From: Schistosoma mansoni
Taxonomy: Eukaryota; Platyhelminthes; Trematoda; Strigeidida; Schistosomatidae
Assembly: GCF_000237925.1 (NCBI RefSeq)
Contig: NC_031502.1
Span: 31,091,229 to 31,155,228, forward strand
Direction: 5' to 3'
DNA length: 64,000 nucleotides
Part shown: one piece after another, positions 24,559 through 35,296 of the stretch
Layout of the letters: each line of letters begins with the position of its first letter
Numbering within the stretch: the stretch's first letter is position 1
Notes under the pieces: generated by a model
Database searches by the model: none
What the model saw: only the letters and a program-made list of their open reading frames with translations
Told to the model about the DNA's origin: nothing
Program-made: the position numbers and the translations under genes

Positions 24559-24569
24559 TAGTAACCGAC

Positions 24570-27180
24570 ATTACAGTTTCTCGTGCTTAAAAACATAAGG
24601 CATAGAAGCCAGTGAAATCACATTCACATCGACATACGTTTGTGCTCTAGAACGAGCGCTGGAAATGTAAAACCTTATGACATTAGTGTGACAGCTTGGT
24701 AGCTGAAGAAAACAGCATACAACAAGTAGGCTTAAGGTTGGGACCGCGCTCCCATTCGGTTCGGGTATTGGCGTAATATCACTAGCCATTACATCTGCGT
24801 CCCAAAGCCAATTGTACAAATTTGTGATTGGTAACTCAAGTTTCTATTCTGCAACACCGAAAGCCAAGTTAGTTCACATCATAATTGTACACAAGTTTAG
24901 ATGAAAAACCCGAAACAGACTACACTTATGAGAGGCCAATACTACATTACGCATGCAAACTTCGAGAACGATTAGGTTAACATTTCGAGGGACCCGCTAA
25001 TTTTCTTACGAAAAGAGTGGACTGGAACAATTTAAACATTCTTATCGTCAATATTTCGAAATCAAAAATCTTGTGATCTGACGATTTATCACTGGCGATG
25101 TACCCAGAAGAGCGCTCTTGTGTGAAAAGCCACCATTTACGATACTTCCTTAACAGTTGGCTCTTGAGCAGCTATTTACACATTTGCACAGCTCAAATAT
25201 GTATCTACATTATACGGTTTGACACCTAATTTATATATTTGGTAAAACTTAGCTAAGTAACATCCTAAATACACTTTCCAGGTTGTTTGAGATACACAGT
25301 AGTACTTCAAAATACCGGAAAAAATCAAATATCAACAACCAACACTAGGAAACTCACATGACAATTCATCCTTGTACCGTGACCATTCGAAACGACCGCT
25401 CCGAAGGAATGATTTAACATGTTATTCTAAAGACAAATTGTAGGGGCCAGTGTCATTTTTTCTGCACTTCCATTTATGATCCATTTTCCTTTGGAAGATT
25501 TGACCGAAAGATAGAGTACTGCACTATTCCGTTTAAGCCCGCGTCACAGAAGTCACGGTAAAAAAAGTCAGAGCCTTTAGGAGCCGCCCGCCGTTTCGTT
25601 TTAACGACTTTAAACGGCGTGACAAGAGGCCGTCACTCCGAATTTGAGTTGCCGAGGGTCTGTCGAGTGTCCGTCGTGTTGCGCGAATATCAGGTTTTCT
25701 CGTATTTGCGTCGTCTTTTGCTGCAGTAAATTTGCGAAATCAATGAGAAAAGCGTTAATTTAGATTCCTCTGTTTTGTAGTGTACAATTCGGCTCTTTTG
25801 TTGCTTCGTAACTTGACCTGGGATATCAATTACCCTGCTGAACCTCACTGTCCTTGTTTGAAATTTGTTGACGTCCACAAAACTGCGTATTAAGAATGAA
25901 TTAACAGTAAAAGATACTCTGGGTTTGTGTTGATCGTTGTTTTCTACAAATATTAAGATGAAGCCTCAAGTAACCGGGAAGTCCTAAATGTTTGTAGTAC
26001 TTTCTTCAGTTATCAAAGTATTATCTCAATAATTACCTTTTTTAGTAACTATTAAATGCTGTTTGTAGTGATTCATGTTCACGAGATATTCCGGTGAAAT
26101 TAAGCGAGGCGTTTCAACGCATAATACTGAACAGGCTTTTTGGAAACTGGATTGGATTTTATGGCGTCTTAAAGAAGTTCCAAAAACTATGGAAGAGTAA
26201 TTCTATCTATTCTCAGACTACCTATACTCATTACATTCACGGCGAAGGTAAACTGCTGGAGGACATGAGATTCGAGTACCACTTTGTAGATATTCGTTAT
26301 TCCAGTTGGTAATAACAGATAATTTTGGACGGGGCCGTCCTGTTCTGTTCGCATGGACGCAAAAACGAATTTCGCGCAGATGTAACTGAATCTTGGATAA
26401 GTTCAGAAGGCGAACTCTTACAGGTAAGCTTCATCAAGTACGAAATAAATAAGCTAAATAGCTCATCATATTCTTAGACAATGAAGCTGATGGAAGATAC
26501 ATAACACACATAACTTCCATGATAACACGACAACATCATTACCCAGACGAATCGAACAGTATATACAGATTCAGCGAAGCCAAAAGATGCACAAACAACA
26601 GATTATTGAGAAATAGGGTGCAGAGGAAAGTCCACAGTTTTTACTTAAGAGTAACTAATAACTAGGTAAGACTACAATTTTTCAAACACTTCTCTTCGTG
26701 CTCTCCTCTTTACGATCAAAAATACGGTTCGGAATGTAACACAGTGCAGTCCGAAAATTAAACACGCGCATTATCTGAAAAAAGTTGGAACACGTATACG
26801 AAGCATCATGCCAGATGACTTTACAGTGGTTCACGTCAAAAAAACTGATAAGAACGGGTTAGGAGACTGACAAAAATGTCGAACCCCGACCATATAGACT
26901 CCTTAAGGTAATTCCATAGTCCGAGAAACAACGAGATCTTTTGTTAAATAACTCTCGAAGTCACGATAGTACCAGCATTAGAGTAAGAACTGACATGGAT
27001 CTAGAAGATATAATTAGTAAAAAGATGCCACTAGCTACACTCGAAAACGGTCTACAATATCATGAAAAAAACGTGTTCTCCAGTAGTCACTCTGCGGAAA
27101 AAACGCTAATAGAACCTGTATCGATCGGCTATTCTCTTCAGGAGTTTTATATGCAAATGCTTGTGGTCTGATTATTAAAT
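24570..27180. other. Region without a recognisable gene; GC-rich patch at 25540-25700
   Basis: No convincing ORF. Around 25540-25700 the base composition shifts to GC- and CpG-rich (GCCGCCCGCCG, GTGTTGCGCG), unlike the flanks. This could be a promoter or the body of an unrecognised repeat. An open frame at 26094-26312 (72 codons) matches nothing I know. Confidence 0.35.
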
Positions 27181-27184
27181 TATA

Positions 27185-28285
27185 TGAACTAGGAGCATTA
27201 GTTGACGAATCAAAGTCACTCATCTTTACTATGACCGCACATTGGTTAGTCCATGACTTTGATGTTACTCTGGAATTATTGGTAGTCAACTGACTACGTA
27301 TCAATAGGAATAAATACAGGAAATGACATGAGGTTCATATATACACAAGTAATAATGTTAACATCCGTTCTTTCGTTTGCGAATCCCATGACGGTGGAAC
27401 TTGTAAAGTCACTAGCTGTGAACTCATATTTGAATGTTATACATCTATACTCCATGTCATCTATAGTAGCCCTGTCTGATTGGTTGATGGCTTTATTTTA
27501 GAGCTTATTCATCTATGGAGTAAAAGTAACGGATATCTGAAACTAGAAGATCTCAATGCACCTGATATTAGTTGAAGTGAGATGGACACCGTAGTATCGG
27601 AAATCTTTCCGTAGTAGGCTCCCGATAACTGTAACGGAGCATGCCCAGTAAATCAAGTATCCAAACCCAAACATTTTTAAATATTCACCCTCTGAAAAGT
27701 TCAGACACACACAATGCGAGACTTGAAATGCATGCATAGCATTATCCATTAAGGCTAGGACTTCGTATGAAAAACAAATCGGGTAGAAAATGTGAAAATA
27801 GTTCAGAACGAGTTGCACTCTAATACAAAGAGGCGAACTCAGAGAAGTGTCGTGACATCACCAATTTCGACACATGGGAACCCGTTGATATTTGCAAGAA
27901 TCGATGTTGCAAAAGCTGAAGCTTCATCAGAATACTTTAGTGAAGTGTTTTCTACTGCCGACGACGATCGACCAACAGTTACTCGTGACCATGGCAGCGT
28001 GTCGATGGATCCTGTGGTCACTGAGAAAGAAACTCTCTTACGATTAAGTCAACTTCTCAAACCAGATATTTCTAGTGGTCCTGACGATATTCACCTTAGT
28101 GTTATGAAAGCTCTGTCGAATTCGTTAGCTGAACCTCTTCCCATACGGTTCGATATATCAATGACACGATCCAGACTGTCAAGATACTGGGAGTACACAC
28201 CTATTACTCCGGTTTATAGGGTGAGGAGAAGACACTTAGCTAATTACTACTGTCTCAAAGTAATGTGTGTTTGAGCCTTCATCCT
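27185..28285 (+). mobile_element. Decayed CR1-like LINE (endonuclease end to RT start)
   Basis: The clear part, 27792-28270, reads YFSEVFSTADDD, then LLRLSQLLKPDISSGPDDIHLSVMKAL, then LAEPLPIRFDISM, then YTPITPVYR. This is the classic thumb-linker and first RT block of CR1/Jockey LINEs (L..L...KSPGPDDIHPRLLKEL ... W..A.V.PIYK). Upstream, 27190-27560 has EN-like pieces (YTSILHVIYSSPV, EDLNAPDIS) in broken frames. Stops interrupt it, and the catalytic RT palm is absent. Family assignment within CR1 (for example SR1 or Perere) is not possible here. Confidence 0.7.
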
Positions 28286-29379
28286 TATCTTTTGCCGTCA
28301 GAATTGTAAATAAGGGCTCGCCTCGTGATGTAGTTTGATGATTTCGGCCATGTATGTCCTACCCTCCTTCGGTGTCTTTCTTTAATTCCCTCTTCGGCTG
28401 TGAGTTGGTTCTTTCTTCGCCATAGTAGATTGTTGACGATGGTATCTGGCTAACGAATGTTGAATATTTGGCATAGGTAGCTGTTTGTCCGTCGTATGAA
28501 TTCCATATTATATTGAAGAAGCTCTCAGGGTACACCATAGTGTCCATAAAATTTCCATAAGGCCCTCCTACCCATTTTGTCGAGCGCTTTCTCATAGTCG
28601 AGGGAGTTGTGGTGTGGTGAAGAATTTTATTCAATCGAATGCTCAATATTGATCCGTAATATCGCTTTTTGGTCCGTACATGATCGATCCTATCGGAAAG
28701 TGGGTAAAAATAGCTTGCTAATATAAGTGATATATCTGCTAATTATTTAAACCTCTTACTACAGACAATGGTGAGAATGGACGTCCGGTCCTGTTTGCTA
28801 AATATTAATCCAAAAAAATCAAATTAAGGGCTAATAGCAGAGATGTATACTGTCATGATATCATAAACAAAGTGAACTAAAACATGTGTTTTAGATTATA
28901 CCTGTCCTATGAAAGCCAACAGTTAATGTAGTCTCCCTAATTCTCAGAGATATTATCATTATTCACAAACATCTTATGGGTAAACAAGCATTGTGAAGAA
29001 ACCATTTCGCGTTTCTTCAAAAATGCAATAATACACAAGTTTCAATAAGGTTAGCACTATACTTGCCATATTTGAAAAAGAGAATAGAAAGAAAGAAATA
29101 AATAAATAAAATATCATTCGCATTCCTTTCTCCTAGCCAATATCGTCTCATGATATCTTCATACGCAGTGTTGTCTATTCCGGCTTTGACGTTTAGATCT
29201 CCCATCAGGATTGTCAAGCCCTTTCCTGGACAGATCTCTATGATCGAATGCATCCTCGAGTAGAACTGATTTTTATCGACATCATTACTACTCAATGTTA
29301 TGAGTAACGTTCACTGTGATTTCCTCCTTCTTTGTTTTGAAGGATGGTATTCATGATCCCGAATGCATGAGATTCCCAT
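28286..29379 (-). mobile_element. SR2-type RTE LINE, right part of a split copy
   Basis: Minus-strand pieces in element order: WESHAFGIMNTILQNKEGG and then ILMGDLNVKAGIDNTAYEDIM (endonuclease, 29017-29379), then a deletion, then FFNIIWNSYDGQTATY (RT, 28360-28640). These match the order and wording of SR2-like RTE proteins. The upstream continuation of the same copy lies at 34692-34930, beyond the inserted LTR element. Many stops; long dead. Confidence 0.8.
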
Positions 29380-29705
29380 TGTAGCTGTAAATAATTCCCC
29401 AAAGTCAATAGCTCATTAAGTGTTCGACATTGGATGCTGACCATGTTGTTTAAGTGGACTTGTTTAACTGAAGGCTTTCGGTCATTCATCCGTACCAGAT
29501 CACGTTTCAACACGGCGTGGGACACAGCTCCTACGTTTCATTAGCCAGCTTATAGAAAAGGTCCTCGATATATTGGTAACGAATCAAATATATCTTTCCT
29601 GCCTCTTCTCGTCTGACTTCTGATTTCTATCTGACTGGGAACGATCGAATATAGAAGGTGCTACTGGTAGCCAGTTGTAAAACTAGAACATCCGGTGCAT
29701 CCTCA
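29380..29705 (+). repeat. Left LTR of the Gypsy-type element
   Basis: 326 bp, TGTAGCTG...CATCCTCA. Identical in length to the right LTR and about 97.5 percent identical to it by eye. Confidence 0.93.
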
Positions 29706-32700
29706 TTGGTGAGACCGACGTGATCTGGTACACCAAGTCAATATACTGTGAGTCTGTTCCATTTTGGAATATTATTATTCATTGTTATTCTTTATTTGAA
29801 TTTTATATATTGTGATATACTTTTTTTCGCGAATTTTTTTTCCCGGATATATTTTAATTAGACATTTTTCGTTATCTATATTACTATGACGGAACACTCT
29901 CCTAAGGTTCTTAAGTTTAAGTCTATTCCCCCTATTTCGATTCAGTTAACGCCATTTTGGCCCGACAATATCGAGTCCTGGTTCTGCTATGCAGAAGCCG
30001 ATTTTTGCATGCACGGAATCACGGACTCGCGCACACGTTTCCTCGCGGTAGTTAAGGCGTTACCGCGCGAGTTTAACAGGTACGTAACACCTAGTATGTT
30101 TACTAGTGATGTGTCCCGAACCTTACGAAACGCTTAAACTATCGATTTTAAAACGCGGAGACCTAACTCATCGACAACGGTTAGACCAACTCCTTAACAA
30201 TATCGACTTGCAACATGGTTCTGCGACGGACATGTTGCTTAGAATGAGAGAAGTCATTGGCCAACGAACTTTCGATGATGGCCTATTTAGACAACTTTTC
30301 TTGTCTAAACTCCCTCAACAGGTGCAGGCAGTGCTTGTTTCTTTTCAAAACAATGCCATAGATGAACTAGCTGCATCTGCCGATCGAATCTTGGAAATCG
30401 CCAAATTTTCTAAGGCCGAGGTCTTTTCAGTCAAAGAAAAACCTCAAACGACCCCGAACTACATCACCGAACTATGTCATACACTGACACGCTATCTTCG
30501 CTTGCGTAATGACCGTAGTCGGTCAAAATCCCCACGTAGGAGCGTTTCACGTAAGAGATCTGTCTCGTGGTCGAGAGACAGACAACCCCGACTGGTGCTG
30601 GTATCACAACCAGTACGGTAAATCCTCTAGAAATTGCAGGAAGCCCTGCAATCGAGTGACACGAAAAACAGTTCGGGAAACTTCCCAGCCGGCACGCGTT
30701 AACGGCAACCGTAGCCGGCGAACATAGCCGTCTGTTATACGTCACGGATGTGACTACGAAAGTTCGCTACCTCGTCGACACCGGCGCAGAAGTTAGCGTT
30801 CTTCCAGCAAATCCCGACGACAGACTTCACGAGTCTATTTTAAGTTTACAGGCGGCAAACGGAAAGCCGATCGCTACTTACGGTAAAAGGTACGTCTACC
30901 TTAACGTGGGTTTACGCAAACCCACACACTGGATTTTCGTTGTTGCAGACGTCTCTATGCCAATCATTGGTATAGACCTGTTACAACACCACAATCTACT
31001 CATCGACACACGCTCACGAAGGTTAATAGATGGAAACACTAAGTTATCTGTTTGCGTAACTCCTTGTTCTGGTTGCAGGTTATCCCCAGTCACGATTAAG
31101 CACGCCATAGACCCATTGTACCAATCAGTACTCGACAAATACCCCGGGATATACCAATCGCAATCGAAATTACCTTGTGTAACCAGCAATGTTACACATC
31201 ACATCTCGACTACAGGACCACCTGTATTCTCGAAAGCTCGAAGACTCGCTCCCGAGAAGCTTAGGTTAGCTAAAAACGAATTCGACCACATGATGGACCT
31301 AGGGGTAATTCGACCATCGAATAGTCCATGGGCATCCCCATTGCACATGGTCCCTAAAAAGGACAGCAATGATTGGCGGCCAACTGGTGATTATCGGCGT
31401 CTGAATGCAAAAACCATTCCCGATCGTTACCCGCTGCCTCATATTCACGATTTGACAGCTACCTTGAAAGGTACAACTGTCTTTTCGAAAATCGACTTGG
31501 TTAAAGCTTATAACCAAATCCCGATGGCACCTGACGACATTCCTAAAACCTCCATCATCACTCCCTTCGGTCTTTACGAATTTCTACGAATGCCTTTTGG
31601 TTTAAGAAATGCGGCTCAAACCTTCCAAAGGTTTATAGACGACGTCTTCCGAGGTCTCAACTTCGTACATGCGTATGTTGATGACTGTCTAATAGCAAGT
31701 CCGGACAGAGAATCGCATCTCAAGCATCTGGACATTGTTTTCGATCGACTCCAAAGGCATGGCATTACTGTAAACATTCAGAAATGCTAAATCGGAACTA
31801 ACTGCTTAGACTTCTTAGGACACACTATTGATGCCCAAGGCATCCGACCCCTTAGGAGCAAAGTGGCGGCCATTCTGGATTATCCAGAACCGACCACGAT
31901 CAAGCACTTACGAACTTTTAACGGACTTGTAAGTTTCTATAGACGGTTCATACCCAAATGCGCATCCCTTATGAAACCGTTAACCGATCAGCTTCGTGGA
32001 AATGCAAAATCAATTAGTTTCGACGACACAGCCTGTAAAGCATTCTCCACAGTTAAAGAACACATCGTTAAGGCAACCCTGCTTGCTCATCAGGACACTC
32101 AAGCGCCCATTAGTATCGCCGTAGACGCATCCGACTCAGCAATCGGATGAGTCTTACAACAATGGGTTAACAACTCGTGGCAACCTTTAGGATTTTTATC
32201 GAGACGGTTGCTAGACGCGGAATCTAGGTACAGCACGTTCGGTAGGGAACTCCTAGCTATGTATTGTGCTGTACGGCATTTCCAACATTCCATCGAAGGA
32301 AGAGAATTCACGCTTTTTACCGATCACAAACCTCTTACCTTCTCTTTAAGTTCATCTTCAGACAAGTACTCACCGCGAGAGTCTCGACAACTCGGCTACA
32401 TTTCGCAGTTTACTTCAGACATACAACACATTTCTGGAGCTAACAATGTAGTCGCAGACGCCTTGTCTCGAATATGTTCCTCGAACAGTTTCCAAGGGCT
32501 CGACCTTCTTAAACTCGCTCAGCTTCAAAAAGAAGACATTGATCTTCAGCATGAGTTATCCTCGACAACTCTTAAACTAAGTATTAAGCAGATGGGAACA
32601 GGTAAGGAAACCTTACTTTGCGACACATCTACAGGTAGGGATCGTCCAATAGTACCAAAACATTATCGACGCAACGTCTTCAATACGTTGCGCAATCTTT

Positions 32701-34361
32701 CTCACCCAGGCGTTCGTGCAACAGTCAAACTTATAGCCGAACGGTTTGGCTGGCCTGGCATGAATAAAGATGTGAGGGAGTGGGCACGCTCCTGTGTAAG
32801 CTGTCAGAAATCTAAGGTCATAAGACACAACAAATGTCCCTTAGGCTCTTTCAAAACCCCTGACGCTCGTTTCGACCACGTCCATATAGATTTGGTAGGA
32901 CCCTTACCCCACTCAAACGGATACTCATATCTCCTAACATGCGTAGACCGTTTTACTCGATGGCCAGAAGCAGTACCGATTAAGGACATTACTGCTGAAA
33001 CCGTGGCCCGCGCTTTCGTCGAACGATGGGTAGCAAATTTCGGCTGCCCTTCCACAATCACTACAGACCGCGGACGCCAGTTCGAATCTGGACGTTTCCG
33101 TTGTCTGACCACACTATTAGGAATCACGAGCTTCCGAACGACCACCTACCACCCACAAGCGAACGGGTTGGTAGAACGTTTTCATCGACAATTAAAAGCC
33201 TCATTATCAGCTTCAAACGTTTCACAGTGGACAGACGGTTTTCCACTCGTCTTGCTAGGTATCCGCAATGCAGTGAAAGCTGACATTGGATACACGGCAT
33301 CTCAACTTGTTTACGGAACGACACTCCGACTCCCAGGAGAATTCGTGGATCCTTCAGCTTCTTCATTGAACATGGATCTAAACTCTTACACGAGTAGGCT
33401 TTCAAACGCTATGCGTTCAGTTAAACCTGCTCACACTCGACCTCAATCAACTGATGTTTTCGTTCAACCCGAATTACGACATAGTACACACGTCTTCGTT
33501 CGTCGAGACTCACATCGACGACCCCTCGAATCAGCATACGAAGGACCCTTCAAAGTTCTTCAACGCGAACCTAAGTACTATGTAGTAGATAAGAACGGTA
33601 CGAACGATAGCATCAGTATCGACCGACTCAAAGCAGCGTACTTAGAAGGAAACCCTAGCTACGTCGATTTTCCTTCGGTACAAGCAAACGACACAGCTAC
33701 TACACTCGTAGTACCCTACACGACAGCCGACACACAACTTGATACTTCGTCAACGTCGATAGATAAACCTAAAACAACGCGTTCTGGAAGACGAGTAAGA
33801 TTTCCAGAACATCTTAACGAATATTGCACGTAGGACATAAGCTTTATCTTGAATTACCCTTTCATAGTTTATTATAAAATTTTTTTTGATATGCTCATTT
33901 TTTTTATAAAAAAAACAAAAAAAACAAAACATTTTTATCTTTTTTTGAGCGTATATATATATATTTTTATATATAAAAAAAACCAAAAGAAAACCATTTT
34001 TTTCCGATCGCTTTTACGCTGTTTGTAAGTGTATCAGTTTATTTTTTTCCGCTCATCTTGTGTCCCTACGCAAGTACGAGTGCATTTTTGACATGCACTC
34101 ACACGTTCTATTTTTCCTCTTTTCCAGGACGGCTGGAAAAGAACGACGAAGTTTCGCAAGGAACCGGAATTTTTCATTGTACTATATTTCTTTATTGCTA
34201 TGTTGTACATTTTGGTCCCATAGTTTAAGGAAAGACGACCAGACGCTGCTAAACGAAGCAAGCTATCAGAAGAGTGTTTTCCAACGACAAACTCGTTGGG
34301 TTTAAACTTCTGGCTGGTCACGTCTTAGGGGCATCACTACCTCACTAGGGGGGGAGTGATC

Positions 34362-34687
34362 TGTAGCTGTAGATAATTCCCCAAAATCAATAGCTCATTA
34401 AGTGTTCGACATTGGATGCTGACCATGTTGTTTAAGTGGACTTGTTTAACTGAAGGCTTTCGGTCATGCATCCGTACCAGATCACGTTTCAACACGGCGT
34501 GGGACACAGCTCCTACGTTTCATTAGCCAGCTTATAGAAAAGGTCCTCGATATATTGGTAACGAATCAAATATATCTTTCCTGCCTCTTCTCGTCTGACT
34601 TCTGATTTCTATCTGTCTGGGAACGATCGAATATAGAAGGTGCTACTGGTAGCCAGTTGTAAAACTAGAACATCCGTGGTATCTTCA
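34362..34687 (+). repeat. Right LTR of the Gypsy-type element
   Basis: 326 bp, TGTAGCTG...GTATCTTCA, directly after the G-rich purine tract. Followed by the CCAT duplication and then by the second half of the interrupted LINE. Confidence 0.93.
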
Positions 34688-34691
34688 CCAT

Positions 34692-34930
34692 CCTATGAGT
34701 ATGTTTCATTCATCTCTGAACTGCATCAGAGCAACTCCCTGTGTGTACGGAGGATTTCTTTCTTCGTGACCGGTGTACAACATCACCTCTTCCATATCTA
34801 ACCTTTGCTGCCTAGTTTGAGTCCAATGTATTTTGCTGATTCTCAGAACAGCCAAGTTGTATCTCCTCATTTCCGTTGCTATTTGACTGGTCTTCCCGGT
34901 CACCCACATTTTCCGGACTTTCAAAATTGC
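34692..34930 (-). mobile_element. SR2-type RTE LINE, left part of a split copy
   Basis: The minus strand reads GKTSQIATEMRRYNLAVLRI, then HWTQTRQQRLDMEEVMLYTGHEE, then TQGVALM, and after a stop NILIGW. These are the first ~85 residues of the SR2 endonuclease. The next word of the family, WESHG, is found on the far side of the LTR element at 29379, showing that the two pieces are one copy split by the insertion. Confidence 0.85.
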
Positions 34931-35296
34931 AACAAACAGGAAAAAGTCAATGTATTTAGCAAAAGCAAATATACGCGATTGCTTTCGAGGGAAAATACGT
35001 TACGTTAGTAGAAATTGATTCAATCAAGGTAAGAATAATGAACGATCAAAACCATAAGTTTAACTGTAAGAGGAAGGATATCCCTGTTCTTTTAAATATC
35101 GTTCTGAATATACCGTATTACCATATTACCATATCAGTTGTTTTCATACACTTAAATTCAAATACAAAGAAGTATGTAAGCTTATACAAGTCTGTTACGA
35201 CAACGGTAGGTTTCGTGGACATTGAGAATGCAGTGAAAACTTGTTACTAGTTTGGATTTCAAGCCACGGCGCCTTATTTGTATTGGAAGTGTTTAC
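34931..35296. promoter_or_regulatory. Upstream region of NASP
   Basis: About 365 bp between the LINE remnant and the NASP start codon. It must hold the promoter and 5' UTR unless these run through the repeats. I see no TATA box at a convincing distance. No coding signal. Confidence 0.35.

Larger units (their letters stand above)
29380..34687 (+). mobile_element. Gypsy-type LTR retrotransposon (Boudicca-like), nearly whole but broken
   Basis: A 5308-bp element with two 326-bp LTRs (29380-29705 and 34362-34687), each TG...CA, flanked by the 4-bp duplication CCAT (29376-29379 and 34688-34691). Just inside the left LTR, TGGTGAGACCGACGTGATC looks complementary to the 3' end of tRNA-Trp (primer site). 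A purine-rich tract with seven G precedes the right LTR. Parts in order: gag about 29.9-30.7 kb with a C-X2-H-X9-C-X3-C knuckle, protease about 30.75-31.0 ([12 protein letters not shown]), RT about 31.2-31.9 (YVDD box), RNase H about 32.0-32.5, integrase about 32.6-33.5 kb. No env. The LTRs differ at about 8 of 326 sites, so it is fairly young, but the coding part carries a handful of breaks (about four). The CHCC knuckle and LTR length recall Boudicca; that family name is from memory. Confidence 0.9.

Noticed and set aside
29380-34687. An intact, coding-competent LTR element
   Set aside because: The LTRs, primer site and all domains are there, but the coding region has several breaks, so it is recorded as a broken fossil.
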